Part shown: positions 6,851 through 16,180 of the stretch, piece by piece
Numbering within the stretch: the stretch's first letter is position 1
Layout of the letters: the number at the start of each line of letters is the position of its first letter
Assembly: GCF_014651615.1 (NCBI RefSeq)
Contig: NZ_BMXF01000002.1
Coordinates: 599,439 to 663,438, forward strand
Length of the DNA: 64,000 nt
Source: Persicitalea jodogahamensis
Lineage (GTDB): Bacteria; Bacteroidota; Bacteroidia; Cytophagales; Spirosomataceae
Reading direction: 5' to 3'
Notes under the pieces: generated by a model
Databases searched by the model: none
What the model was told of the DNA's origin: nothing
Seen by the model: the letters and a program-made list of their open reading frames with translations, nothing else
Position numbers and translations under genes: made by a program

Positions 6851-9739
6851 CTACTTCTTCAATACCTTGAAAAGGCGCAGTTCCGCTCCATCGGATTCTA
6901 CGCGAACAAAGTAGATACCGGGCGAGATAGTGAGACTACCAAGGTCGATCTGGGCAATAGTACCGTACAGGCTGATCCATTTGGCCGGTATGGGCTGCTG
7001 CTGTCCACTGGCACTGATCAGGGAAAACGAGTAGGGGGAGGCAGGCTGATTTTCGGGTAGTTGAATATTGAAAACGTCTTCAAACGGGTTGGGGTACCCC
7101 GCCCATTCGTCAAGAGACCGACTGGTTTGGCTGGAATCGCCGGGGGCAATATTGAAGCGAACCTTGTCAACAAGCACTAGCGAGTCTTTCCTGTAGGCTG
7201 AGGCTGTAAGTGTGTAAGCACCAACGTAGGGAACGAAACCACCATCTTCTGCAAAGAGAGCGTGGGGAAAGCGGAAAGTCCGGCTGCTGTACCGGTAGGG
7301 GCCGGTCAGGTTGAAATCAAGCCGGTCGAACTCAAAGTTCCCGTAGGCATACACGTTCAGCATGGACGGGAGAGAACCCGATCTGAATTCATCGCCTTCC
7401 TTGATGGTCAGGATCCGCTGCCGATCGATTATTCCACCCGAGCGCATCAGGTCGAACGTGATTTCGGGTATCTCGACCCGCAGCAAAAGCGGGGTTTCCA
7501 CGAAGCCGCCGTTGTTGTCATAAGCCCGCACCAGAATTCGGTATTCTCCCTGTTCAGTGGGTGTTCCCGAAAACTCATTCAGCGAAAAATTGAGCCAGGT
7601 GGGTAGGGTTTGCACGGTGACAAGCGAAATATACCCATCGCTATCACCGAAAATATCGGCGGGCAGCGTGTAGCGGAATGGCTCATTGACCTTTGTGAAC
7701 TTTACGGGCAACGTTTTCTGCACGTAGGGAGGATTGTTCAGGAACTGCGGCTCAACTACCTGGATGGTAAAGAAGGTTTCTACGAAGGCATTCAGGTCGT
7801 CATAGGCTTTCAGGGCGATGCGGTATTCTTCGGCCCTGGGTGGCAAACCTTTGAACTGTCCGTCCTTAAAAGTGAGCCAGGCTGGGAGTGTTCCCACTTC
7901 GACGAGGGTCACAGTACCATCGGCATCGGCAAAAAGATCTTTGGGCAGCGTAAAATCAAAGGGTTTGTTGACCGCAGCGGTAACGGTCGTCAGACTTTTC
8001 TTGACAGTAGGGGGTTTGTTGGCATTCTCACGCGTATCCACCCGGATGGTAAAGTAGGCGTTGGTGGCGCCTCCTTCATCGTCGATGCCCCGTACCAAAA
8101 GCCTCGTATCCCCCAAAGCAGAAGGCTTTCCGACAAGTTGCCCGTTTTCGTAGCGCAGCCAGGCTGGAAGTCCCGAAACCTCCATCCTGACGACCGTTCC
8201 GTCCCGATCGGCAAAAGTATCCGAAGGAAGTTTGTAGGTGAAGTCGCGTGATACAGCAATGATCTGCATCGGCACGGGGTTCAGCAGGTAGGGTGCGGCA
8301 TTTTCGGCGGCCTTCCAGTACTCAGGCTGCAAAAGATCTTCGATGAGGATTACACTGACCGGACGAGGCGGCCCTCCGCCTCTGGCTTTTTGTTTCCAGG
8401 CTTCATACGCCAGATCATCCACGTTTTTGTCCATCGCCCGCGATAAGCGGTAGGATACGGTATCGGCGGTTACGATGGGTGTCATAGGCCTGGGGATCCA
8501 CTTAGCCGCCGAATTTCGGATCACCTCCCTGTTTGCCGCCACGTGTCCAGGTGTAGATAGAACAAAAACGACCATTTTGGCCCCACTCTCGAAACATTCG
8601 TCGATTTGCTCGTAAAACTCACTACTTGGTAAATAATCGGCATAGAAAACCTCATTCATCACCCACTGGTCTGGCCGTGAATTGCTTCGTATAATGTCCA
8701 TCATCCAGCGGTGATCATAGCGCGCATCATCGTGAATTTTTACCCCGTCTGTTTTTTCGCCCAGATCAGGGAAAGCCAGAGTACCTCGTACCCCGCTGAC
8801 CCGGTCACTCACGGCTCCAAACTCGGTGATGTAGGAAATCGATCTGTCTACTCCCTTAACGGTCTCGACCATGCGGTCGTTGAATTGTTTGAGTGCCAGG
8901 TGGCGAAAGATATACCAATCTTTGCCCCGGCGACCAAAAAAGGATTCATTAGGATCCCAAGGCGTAACGGGAGGCACGACTTCGTCGAAGGATTTGTACT
9001 CAGCACCCCATAGCAGGTTGAGACGAATGATTTTTCTGTATTTCTCTTTCAACCATGTCCGAAATCCATTTTTATAGAGATCAGAATAGTCGAAGATTGT
9101 AAGATAGGCGTCGGGGTTCTCGCCTTTGGGAGGGATGCTGTACATGTGGTAACCGGCCTCCTGGGTAGGCGTGGCAGCAACCGACATGAATATAAGGTTA
9201 TTGTCTTTTTGCAGGTACTTGTAACGCTCTGTGACCTGCCGGACGAAGTCAGCGGCCAAGTCAACCGAAGGCTGATGCAGGTAGCTGAACGAGGTAGCAT
9301 CATATACCTCCCGCACCGGGTATTGCTTATAGTCCTTCATGCTTTCGGCCTCAGTCCAGAAACCATTTATTCGATTCCGATTACGGCCTACAAATATCCG
9401 AAATGCCACTTTTAAACCGAGTTGCGTCGCGAGTTTCACTTCGTCGTCGTACCGGGACCAATCGCCCGGTCCAGTGGGAGAGTCCTTATACACTTTATCC
9501 CAGTGAATGGTGAGTAGCAGCGAATTTACTCCGGCATCTGCCGCCTGTTGAATGACCGGCAGCTCGAAATCTTTTTCCTGCGAGAGGTTCAGCAACATCA
9601 GGGAAAAATAGCGTTGGGTGTTGCCAGGAGCCAGCGGAGCTTGGGCCGAAAGGTTGCTTGGGAGTAGGAGCCCGGCCAGGCAAACACCCATCCAAAAAGA
9701 AAGCCGAAAGCTTCCTCTGATCAACTTATGATAAACCAT
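6851..9739 (-). CDS. Secreted GH42-like glycosidase with Ig-like modules and T9SS sorting domain
   Basis: A large secreted protein of about 962 aa. After a signal peptide ending near LLPSNLSAQA comes a TIM-barrel region (about 30-400) resembling GH42 beta-galactosidases; the stretch FRTWLKEKYRKIIRLNLLWG is especially GH42-like. Candidate acids are in TQEAGYH and VMNEVFY, but the classical NE acid/base pair is not clear, so activity is uncertain. Three related beta-sandwich modules (about 490-780), each with an L-P-x-W-L core, resemble Ig/cadherin-like linkers. The end (WAGYPNPFEDVFNI ... GIYFVRVESDG) is a type A sorting domain of the type IX secretion system, so the protein is probably cell-surface bound or released. 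ATG 9739 is preferred over GTG 9772. A 7-bp hairpin (9783/9804) lies upstream. Confidence 0.78.
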   Translation of the reverse strand: MVYHKLIRGSFRLSFWMGVCLAGLLLPSNLSAQAPLAPGNTQRYFSLMLLNLSQEKDFELPVIQQAADAGVNSLLLTIHWDKVYKDSPTGPGDWSRYDDEVKLATQLGLKVAFRIFVGRNRNRINGFWTEAESMKDYKQYPVREVYDATSFSYLHQPSVDLAADFVRQVTERYKYLQKDNNLIFMSVAATPTQEAGYHMYSIPPKGENPDAYLTIFDYSDLYKNGFRTWLKEKYRKIIRLNLLWGAEYKSFDEVVPPVTPWDPNESFFGRRGKDWYIFRHLALKQFNDRMVETVKGVDRSISYITEFGAVSDRVSGVRGTLAFPDLGEKTDGVKIHDDARYDHRWMMDIIRSNSRPDQWVMNEVFYADYLPSSEFYEQIDECFESGAKMVVFVLSTPGHVAANREVIRNSAAKWIPRPMTPIVTADTVSYRLSRAMDKNVDDLAYEAWKQKARGGGPPRPVSVILIEDLLQPEYWKAAENAAPYLLNPVPMQIIAVSRDFTYKLPSDTFADRDGTVVRMEVSGLPAWLRYENGQLVGKPSALGDTRLLVRGIDDEGGATNAYFTIRVDTRENANKPPTVKKSLTTVTAAVNKPFDFTLPKDLFADADGTVTLVEVGTLPAWLTFKDGQFKGLPPRAEEYRIALKAYDDLNAFVETFFTIQVVEPQFLNNPPYVQKTLPVKFTKVNEPFRYTLPADIFGDSDGYISLVTVQTLPTWLNFSLNEFSGTPTEQGEYRILVRAYDNNGGFVETPLLLRVEIPEITFDLMRSGGIIDRQRILTIKEGDEFRSGSLPSMLNVYAYGNFEFDRLDFNLTGPYRYSSRTFRFPHALFAEDGGFVPYVGAYTLTASAYRKDSLVLVDKVRFNIAPGDSSQTSRSLDEWAGYPNPFEDVFNIQLPENQPASPYSFSLISASGQQQPIPAKWISLYGTIAQIDLGSLTISPGIYFVRVESDGAELRLFKVLKK

Positions 9740-9902
9740 TTCCGATATCTTAAAAGAAGAGTTGTTCCACACTGTTTCACCCAGGCACGGTGTTCTTCGT
9801 GCCTTTACAACGAACCGAATCTTACTTTCTGAAAAGAATCAGTGAAAAATTGAAATCAGGTTTTCAGATTGGCCGATTAAAGGTAAGTGAAACTGTTAGA
9901 GC

Positions 9903-11021
9903 TCACAAATGTTTGCAGAAGTCTTCCATGATTCGCTCCCATTCAACCATACCGCATTCGGCACCGAAAAGAATGGCACGTTCTCGGGCGAGAGGAGCAT
10001 CGAAGTCGGTGATGTGCTGCCGCCAGTGCTGCATAGTGCGAGCAAATAATTCTATGTTGAGATTAGGAACTACGGAACCAATGTTTGGGATGATAAATTC
10101 AGAAGGGCCGCCCGAATCGAAGGCCACAATGGGTTTGCCAAGCCAGGCAGCCTCCGCCATTACCATACCCAGTGGCTCCTGGCGAGAGGTAAGCATAAAA
10201 CTGTCAGCGGCTGCAATATGATCGTAGTAGTCTTCCTTCTTGGCACCTAGCAAGTGTATTCTGGTGGCTTTGCTTTGCTCGCATCGTTTTTCGGTCAAAT
10301 AAACCATTCCGTCGTCCGAGATTTTCCCAACCCACACCAAATGGACAGTCGGGTCGTCGATGGCTGCCGCCAGGTCGGGGAGCAAATCAAAGCCTTTTCG
10401 TTCAGAGGTGGTGCCGGACATAATCCAGACAAAGTCCCCCGGTTTTACTCCCCACTCGTGACGCAGCGCTTCTGCCCGCTTAGGCGAGGACTCGATTGCG
10501 TTCAAATCCACAAAGGAAAAAACTTTCTCTACCTTAGAGCCTCCAGAAGCGCGCAGGCTGTCGCAAACAGCTTCGGAACAGCCGATCAGCAGGTGAGAAT
10601 ATTCGATAATACTTCCATAATCCTGCCGACCCACAAAGCTGAACATATGAGAAAGCTCTTGGATATGGCTGATAATGGGCAGCGACATCTTGTGAGCTGC
10701 CTGCACCACCTCTCCCAGCATAATCGTGTTGACGTACCATATGTCGGCTTTAAATTCGCGTGATAATTTATCCAGAAACCGCTCCATAGGATGAAAACCC
10801 ATGTGAAACGATACCTTCTGGGCCAGGGTATATTGGCCCGGCCCAATAAATACCGGGATGTCGCTAGGTACCTCTTTAAGGAGTTCGCCGTTGGCGAAGC
10901 TGACCAATCCGGCCTCGTACTTATTACGATCAAGGTGACGAAGCATATACAGCAACATCATTTCGGAGCCAGTCCGCGAGGCGTAAGGCGTAAAAAAAAG
11001 AATTTTGGTGCGTTTGTTCAA
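9903..11021 (-). CDS. Glycosyltransferase family 4
   Basis: This 372-aa GT-B enzyme transfers a sugar from a nucleotide-activated donor to a surface glycan. The N-terminal domain starts ILFFTPYASRTGSEMMLLYML. The C-terminal donor-binding half has the GT4 pattern WIMSGTTSERKGFDLLPDL, then SRQEPLGMVMAEAAWLGKPIVAFDSGG, which contains the E-x7-E-like motif. No membrane segment is seen. It begins with TTG, whose TTGA overlaps the stop of the upstream GT2 gene, so the two are translationally coupled and presumably act on one glycan. The acceptor, donor and polysaccharide are unknown; no wzx/wzy genes lie nearby. Confidence 0.85.
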   Translation of the reverse strand: MNKRTKILFFTPYASRTGSEMMLLYMLRHLDRNKYEAGLVSFANGELLKEVPSDIPVFIGPGQYTLAQKVSFHMGFHPMERFLDKLSREFKADIWYVNTIMLGEVVQAAHKMSLPIISHIQELSHMFSFVGRQDYGSIIEYSHLLIGCSEAVCDSLRASGGSKVEKVFSFVDLNAIESSPKRAEALRHEWGVKPGDFVWIMSGTTSERKGFDLLPDLAAAIDDPTVHLVWVGKISDDGMVYLTEKRCEQSKATRIHLLGAKKEDYYDHIAAADSFMLTSRQEPLGMVMAEAAWLGKPIVAFDSGGPSEFIIPNIGSVVPNLNIELFARTMQHWRQHITDFDAPLARERAILFGAECGMVEWERIMEDFCKHL

Positions 11022-12022
11022 GGGATGATCTGTAAATCTATGTTTTCCGATTCCTTTATTTTGTAAAGATGTTTTTTGTTGAATAGAGTTCTGAAAAAAT
11101 AATTCAACAACACACCGGTCTTTTTAATGAAAATACGTTGGGTGCGCAATTCGGCGAATGGGTCACCGTGCTTGCGCACATTGACCGCCATCTTCCAGAT
11201 GAGGATGACTGGCACCATCAAAAGGTTGGAAGCGATCGAAAATAAGTACGCTCCCGCCCCGTATTGTTTCCTGACCCAAAGCAGGTTGGATACCTGCATC
11301 TGCGTACTGAACCGATTGATCCAGGAAATATGGGTACGCCGGAAGGGGTTGTTGTTTTCGAGGTGGATAAAAGCACAGTCTTTAAAATAACAAAGCTTTC
11401 CGACCTTCGCCAAACGCCCGGACCATTCCACGTCTTCGCCGTACATGAAGAAATCCTCATCGAAGCCTCCCGCCTGGTCCACCGCTTCCCGCCGCACAAG
11501 AATGTAGGCGCCTACCAACCAGTCATACTGATCTGGGTCTTCATATTGTGGTTCGGGAAATGCCTTGTCAAGCGCATTTTGCAGGTACCTCGAAGGCGGA
11601 ACGATAAAGAAGGTTTTCCTGAACTCGTTGAAGCTTTTATAGAAAGGCATGGGAGTGCCGTCGGCGTAAAGCTGCAAAGCACCAGAAGCCGCAATATCAG
11701 GGCGATTGTCCATGCGTCGAATGCCCCGGCTAATGACATCATCGGTCAAAAGCGTGTCAGAATTGAGAAGTAGAAAGTACCTTCCTTGCGCTGCTTTCAT
11801 GCCCGCGTTGTTGGCGCGGCCAAAGCCGGCGTTGTAGGGCAGGTCGATCCACTTCACCTCAGGATATTGAGCCAGCACCTGCGTTTTTCCGCCTCGTTCG
11901 GGGTCGTTGTCTACGACAATGATTTCAAACGTAGCCTGGCGAGTGTATTGATATATAGTCGCTAAGCAATCCAGAATTAGATGCGGAGTGCGGTAATTGA
12001 CGAAAATAACGGAAACATCCAT
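11018..12022 (-). CDS. Glycosyltransferase family 2 (rhamnosyltransferase-like)
   Basis: This 334-aa GT-A enzyme has the GT2 opening VSVIFVNYRTPHLILDCLATI, the nucleotide-binding IIVVDNDPERGG and LPYNAGFGRANNAGMKAA segments, the metal-binding LLLNSDTLL (DxD-like), and a distal EDVEWSGRL acid motif. This arrangement is typical of rhamnosyl- and related sugar transferases of O-antigen or exopolysaccharide synthesis. The C-terminal third has an amphipathic or hydrophobic stretch (YLFSIASNLLMVPVILIW) that may tether it to the inner membrane. It is the first gene of a two-gene operon with the GT4. A terminator for the preceding oxidase gene lies just upstream, so it needs its own promoter. Confidence 0.87.
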   Translation of the reverse strand: MDVSVIFVNYRTPHLILDCLATIYQYTRQATFEIIVVDNDPERGGKTQVLAQYPEVKWIDLPYNAGFGRANNAGMKAAQGRYFLLLNSDTLLTDDVISRGIRRMDNRPDIAASGALQLYADGTPMPFYKSFNEFRKTFFIVPPSRYLQNALDKAFPEPQYEDPDQYDWLVGAYILVRREAVDQAGGFDEDFFMYGEDVEWSGRLAKVGKLCYFKDCAFIHLENNNPFRRTHISWINRFSTQMQVSNLLWVRKQYGAGAYLFSIASNLLMVPVILIWKMAVNVRKHGDPFAELRTQRIFIKKTGVLLNYFFRTLFNKKHLYKIKESENIDLQIIP

Positions 12023-12052
12023 GTAGTGTGGGAGGGCAATAGCAGCGGCAAA

Positions 12053-12096
12053 AGTAAAAAAAACTCCGGGGATGCCGCGCTGGCTTTCCCGGAGTT
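12053..12096 (-). terminator. Rho-independent terminator of the multicopper oxidase gene
   Basis: A 9-bp perfect stem AACTCCGGG/CCCGGAGTT (12062-12070 with 12088-12096) has a 17-nt loop. On the minus strand it is followed by TTTTTTTT-A-C-TTTT (complement of 12053-12063). It lies between the multicopper oxidase stop and the GT2 start. Confidence 0.78.
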
Positions 12097-12217
12097 CTTA
12101 TCAAACGGTGGATTTCGAGTAAAAAAACTACCCGAGGCACTGGTCGAAACAGCTATTTCTCCAAACGATCGACTATGTCTTTCATTTTGGCATTTCACCC
12201 TTCCTGTGCTTCGATTT

Positions 12218-14656
12218 TCAGAAACGCAATGAAAGACCCGCTCCCGCTCCGAAACGGTTCTCGTAGCCACCCATCAGCGAGATATTTCGCGACAGGAAAT
12301 ATTCCAGCCCCACCGACCAGGTGACCTCCTGGCGGTAAGCTCCGTTGTCAAGTACCCCCTCGCGGTCCGGGCGTTTGGTCCAGCCAAAATCGGCCTGATA
12401 CTCATATGCGCCGTGGAGCATGGTACGTGGGAAAATCATGATTTCGCGACTCAGGCTCACCTGCGGTCGCAGCTTGCTATCCATGCGTAAATCAAGATTG
12501 AAAAGATAGGGCGTCAGAAAACGGAGGCCGGCAATGGCGGTGGTCGTCAATTCGCCGGGATCATCTTCGCGCTCATTTTCCACGTTTACGCCGCCGAAGA
12601 CGCGAAAATAGTCGTAGATGTAACGCTCGTAGGATACTTCGGCCTCCATCCGTTTATTCCAGCCATACTCAGCCCGGAGGTTGAACTGGTTGCGGATATT
12701 GGAGGCAACCAGATTGAGATGCGTCATGTGGGAAGCCACGTCCGCCGTGCCCCAACTGTAAAAGTGATTACCCTCGTTGAGCAGTTTTTTGAGGGGGTAG
12801 TTTGCCATGCGCGGGTCACGGAGCGTGTCGTAACTGTACACCCGGGCCATGCCGCTCATCATATGGTACAACACGTGACAATGAAAAAACCAGTCACCGT
12901 ACTCTTTGGCATCGAACTCAATGGTTACCTTTTCCATCGGGGCCACGTTTACGGTGTGTTTCAGCGGCGAGTACTCACCGTTCTTGTTCAATACCCGGAA
13001 AAAATGACCGTGCAGGTGCATCGGGTGGTGCATCATCGTGAGGTTGTTGAGCGTGATGCGCACCACTTCGCCTTTCTTGATTTTGATCTTGTCGGCTTCG
13101 GAGAGTGGCACGCCATTCATGCTCCAGATGTACCGCCACATGTTACCCGTAAGATTCAACAGAATGCGGCGAACGGTTCGCTCCCCGTTGGGACCAGTCG
13201 GGATGGTAGTTTTCGCGGGTGATTTCAGATAATCATAGTTGTACTCGGCAAACATGTCCATGCCCGGCATATTCATGTCTTGCGGCTTGTCTTTATTCAT
13301 CATATCACCCATTCCAGCCATCTTTTCAGTCGTTTGATGGTTTGAGTGATCCATCATCGTGCTGTCTTTCTCTGTCTGGATATGATTCATTTTGGTGTGA
13401 TCCATTTTTGAATGATCCGTGCCAGACATACTTTTTTCTGGCTCTTCCTGCTTTTTATGGTTCATTTTGGAATGATCCATACTCGCATGATTCATCCCTT
13501 TCATGTCCCCATCCATCTTCATGCCCCAGTTCGCCATTAATTTTTCCGGCTCTTCGGTTGAGGGGTTTATTTTCGTGGCGGGAGCACCCATGCGCATATT
13601 CATGGCACCCATTTGCTTCATCATGGAATATTGGTTGGGCCTGGGAAGTACCGGAGCGGAAATGACCTCACCCTGGCCCAGATACGTGGAAGAATGCCCG
13701 GAGCCATCCTGCGCCATCGCTCGGATTTCCACCTTCCCGCTGGTGGGGATAGTCACGATAAAGTCGTAGGTTTCGGCAATGGCGATGAACGTTTTGTTGT
13801 GCCTGACGGGAACTACATCAAGCCCGTCGGCGGACACCAGCAACGGGTCTTCGCCGCCGAATGTGAGCCAAAACTGAGAGGATGCCGCCGCGTTGATCAT
13901 CCTGACCCGCACCTTGTCGCCGGGGTTGAATTCCGGGTAGTCCTGCACGGACTGACCATTACTCAGGAAGGCCGGGTAGTACACATCGGCGATGTCCACG
14001 CTCTCCATGCGCTGTTTCCAAAACTTGAATTGCGCACCCAACGCGCCGCGCGCGATCACGCGGTTAAGAGGCATGGCGGTATTTTTCCTGATGTTGTACC
14101 ACTCGTTTTTGCGCTTGAGATTACGCAGCACGTTTTTTGGTTTCTGATTGGTCCAGTCCGATAGTACCAAGACCAAATCCTTATCATAGTCCAGCGTCTT
14201 TTGCTTCGGCTCGATGACGATGGAGCCATAAACACCGCTCTGTTCCTGTAACATGGTATGGGAATGGTACCAATAAGTGCCTGACTGTTTGAGCGGAAAC
14301 TCGTATTTCAAAGTCGTACCCGGCTTGATGGGCGGCGTGGTGAGGTAGGGGACACCGTCCTGAAAATTGGGCAGCAGGATGCCGTGCCAGTGGATCGATG
14401 TCTCGACATCCATCGTGTTCGTGACATAAATCACCGCGTACTCACCTTCGGTGAAGCGCAGCGTCGGACCCGGAATGCCACCGTTAACGGTCATTCCCGT
14501 CACTTTCTTTCCGGCGTGATTTACGGTCTCTTTGCTGATCTTCAGCTTGTACTCTTGAACGGGGAGGTTGTCGGTATTTTGCGCGGAAGCGGGTAAGAAG
14601 AAAGTCCCCGCGAGCCAGGCAGTCAGGATAAAAAAGTAAGAAGATTGGTGTTTCAT
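12218..14656 (-). CDS. CopA-type multicopper oxidase fused to a CopB-like outer-membrane domain
   Basis: This 812-aa periplasmic copper-resistance protein has a signal peptide (residues 1-25, ending LPASAQ) and cupredoxin domains with all copper-ligand motifs: HWHG (89-92), YWYHSH (128-133), HPMHLHGH (544-551) and the type-1 HCH (592-594, Cys593). It probably oxidises Cu(I) to Cu(II). Between about 395 and 480 is a Met/His-rich loop (repeated MDHSKM/MNH units), a copper-binding insertion as in PcoA/CopA. From about residue 640 the chain continues into 170 residues of alternating aromatic beta strands (RAEYGWNKRMEAEVSYERY, ending in Phe) that look like CopB, normally a separate outer-membrane barrel. 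A TACTTTTG promoter box and a terminator bracket the gene. No copper-sensing regulator is adjacent. Confidence 0.88.
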   Translation of the reverse strand: MKHQSSYFFILTAWLAGTFFLPASAQNTDNLPVQEYKLKISKETVNHAGKKVTGMTVNGGIPGPTLRFTEGEYAVIYVTNTMDVETSIHWHGILLPNFQDGVPYLTTPPIKPGTTLKYEFPLKQSGTYWYHSHTMLQEQSGVYGSIVIEPKQKTLDYDKDLVLVLSDWTNQKPKNVLRNLKRKNEWYNIRKNTAMPLNRVIARGALGAQFKFWKQRMESVDIADVYYPAFLSNGQSVQDYPEFNPGDKVRVRMINAAASSQFWLTFGGEDPLLVSADGLDVVPVRHNKTFIAIAETYDFIVTIPTSGKVEIRAMAQDGSGHSSTYLGQGEVISAPVLPRPNQYSMMKQMGAMNMRMGAPATKINPSTEEPEKLMANWGMKMDGDMKGMNHASMDHSKMNHKKQEEPEKSMSGTDHSKMDHTKMNHIQTEKDSTMMDHSNHQTTEKMAGMGDMMNKDKPQDMNMPGMDMFAEYNYDYLKSPAKTTIPTGPNGERTVRRILLNLTGNMWRYIWSMNGVPLSEADKIKIKKGEVVRITLNNLTMMHHPMHLHGHFFRVLNKNGEYSPLKHTVNVAPMEKVTIEFDAKEYGDWFFHCHVLYHMMSGMARVYSYDTLRDPRMANYPLKKLLNEGNHFYSWGTADVASHMTHLNLVASNIRNQFNLRAEYGWNKRMEAEVSYERYIYDYFRVFGGVNVENEREDDPGELTTTAIAGLRFLTPYLFNLDLRMDSKLRPQVSLSREIMIFPRTMLHGAYEYQADFGWTKRPDREGVLDNGAYRQEVTWSVGLEYFLSRNISLMGGYENRFGAGAGLSLRF

Positions 14657-14713
14657 GTGGATACAGTAAGCCGACTTTTGAAATTCGACTAGCGATTAAA
14701 ATTGCGCTAATCT

Positions 14714-14721
14714 CAAAAGTA
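14714..14721 (-). promoter_or_regulatory. -7 box (TACTTTTG) for the multicopper oxidase gene
   Basis: An exact TAnnTTTG match on the minus strand, 58 bp upstream of the ATG. No well-placed -33 TTG is seen, so activator help is possible. Confidence 0.5.
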
Positions 14722-15185
14722 CCACCTCTCGTATCAATAAAATTTACACAATTGCCGACTCGCGTTGCAAGATTTTGTGGGAGTAGGGGCTAAGGACAAC
14801 AGAAGTAGGTTGAGAAAGGCAGAACAGTAGCTTTGTTACAAGTACTTCACAAGCTTTTGAGAAAGTAGCACATTACTGGTTAAGTCCTATTATTTGGTGC
14901 TTTGTAGGTCAGTTTGAGGTGGGCCATGCCTTACCCGACGCTTATAACCCATTTTTTTAGTTTGTCATAAAAGCGGTAAAAATTGGGCAAATCGTAGTGT
15001 TTCAGAATATACTATGCGATTAAGAATTATATATATAATACAGCCTAATATTTAAATAGTTAAAACATATATAAAAAGTACTACAAAACTTGCGTCTATT
15101 CAAGATTTGGCGGTAATGGTACAGCGACACCCCAAAACAATGACCAAAATAGCACGACCTTACATTCGACAACAACAAAAGTAGA
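14722..15185. other. AT-rich intergenic spacer
   Basis: No gene was found here. Base composition changes: the left part (to about 14960) is near the window average, while 14970-15100 is strongly AT-rich (TATATATA runs near 15026-15036 and 15068-15076). A CGCTTATAA word at 14939-14947 recurs on the far side of the AT-rich island at 17115-17123, a possible boundary. Confidence 0.4.
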
Positions 15186-15213
15186 TTTGACTACAAACGT
15201 TTTTCTACTCTTG
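15186..15213 (+). promoter_or_regulatory. Putative promoter of the NmrA/AraC pair with inverted repeats
   Basis: TTTG (15186-15189) is followed after 16 nt by TACTCTTG (15206-15213), a one-mismatch TAnnTTTG box 44 bp before the ATG. GTAG/CTAC (15181-15184/15191-15194) and AGTAGA/TCTACT-type symmetry surround it and could be where the downstream AraC regulator binds; this is inference. Confidence 0.4.
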
Positions 15214-15257
15214 CGGACTTTTGCAGTGCAATCCCGCAACATTAAAAGATAGGAAAA

Positions 15258-16157
15258 ATGAAAATTACAATTACAGGTTCTCTAGGACACATAGGTAAAC
15301 CATTAACGCTAGCGTTAGTAGAAGAAGGCTATTCAGTTACGGTCATAAGCAGTAATTCTGAAAAACAGAAAACTATTGAAGCAATTGGAGCTATTTCGGC
15401 AATAGGTTCGTTGGAAGATGTTGACTTTATTGCTTCATCTTTCGCAAATGCAGACGTGGTATATTGTATGGTGCCACCAGCCAACTACTTTGACCATAGC
15501 CTTGATTTATTAGGTTACTATCAAAGACTTGGTAATAACTACGTACAAGCAATCAAACAGTCAGGAGTAAAAAGAGTCGTCAATCTGAGCTCAATTGGCG
15601 GTCATATGGATAAAGGGAACGGAATTCTTCTTGGTGTTCATCACGTAGAGAATTTATTAAACCAATTACCCGAAGATATTTCCATCACTCATATTCGTCC
15701 AACCGAGTTTTATTATAATTTATTACCACAAGTTGATTCTGCAAAAAATAATGGATTTATTGCTTCCAATATTGGCGGCGAAGTGGTGAATTCCTGGGTG
15801 TCACCCATTGACATTGCTAGTGCTATTGCAGAAGAAATAGCATCGCCATTTGTTGGGAGGAAAGTACGGTATGTAGCTAGTGAGGAGATTACGTATAATG
15901 ACTTGGTAAGTGTTTTAGGTAAGGCAAGTGGAAACCCGGAGCTGAAATGGTTAGCCATCACTGATGAGCAAATGAAAGACGGATTGATCTCAGCTGGTAT
16001 GAAAGGGGAAATCGCAGCGGGCTTAACAGAAATGTACGCCTCAATAAATAGTGGATTATTGTATGAAGATTACAACTTACACAAGCCATCAGTTATGGGC
16101 AAAGTGAAGGTAGCTGACTTTGCCAATGATTTTGCGGCCGCTTATAACAAGTTATAA
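15258..16157 (+). CDS. NmrA-like atypical SDR, NAD(P)-binding
   Basis: This 299-aa soluble protein has an N-terminal Rossmann motif ITGSLGHIGKPL (TGxxGxxG type), then VVYCMVPPANYF, RVVNLSSIGGHM and an HIRPTEFYYNLL segment, the pattern of the NmrA/extended atypical SDR family (quinone reductase or redox-sensor-like). The catalytic Tyr-x3-Lys of classical SDRs is not evident, so it may sense NAD(P) rather than reduce a substrate. It has a good ribosome binding site (AGGAAAA before the ATG). Base composition is much more AT-rich than the neighbours. It forms an operon with the AraC regulator 23 bp downstream. Confidence 0.8.
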   Translation: MKITITGSLGHIGKPLTLALVEEGYSVTVISSNSEKQKTIEAIGAISAIGSLEDVDFIASSFANADVVYCMVPPANYFDHSLDLLGYYQRLGNNYVQAIKQSGVKRVVNLSSIGGHMDKGNGILLGVHHVENLLNQLPEDISITHIRPTEFYYNLLPQVDSAKNNGFIASNIGGEVVNSWVSPIDIASAIAEEIASPFVGRKVRYVASEEITYNDLVSVLGKASGNPELKWLAITDEQMKDGLISAGMKGEIAAGLTEMYASINSGLLYEDYNLHKPSVMGKVKVADFANDFAAAYNKL

Positions 16158-16180
16158 TACCTTTCAAAAAAATAGAAAAC

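Noticed and set aside
9783-9804. Hairpin AGGCACG/CGTGCCT considered as terminator
   Set aside because: Only 7 bp, no T-tract on either strand, and it lies upstream of the glycosidase gene, not after a gene end.
13219-13560. Repetitive ATCC/TTTTGG-like DNA tract
   Set aside because: It encodes the Met/His-rich loop of the multicopper oxidase; the repetition comes from MDHSKM-type codons, not from a DNA repeat element.
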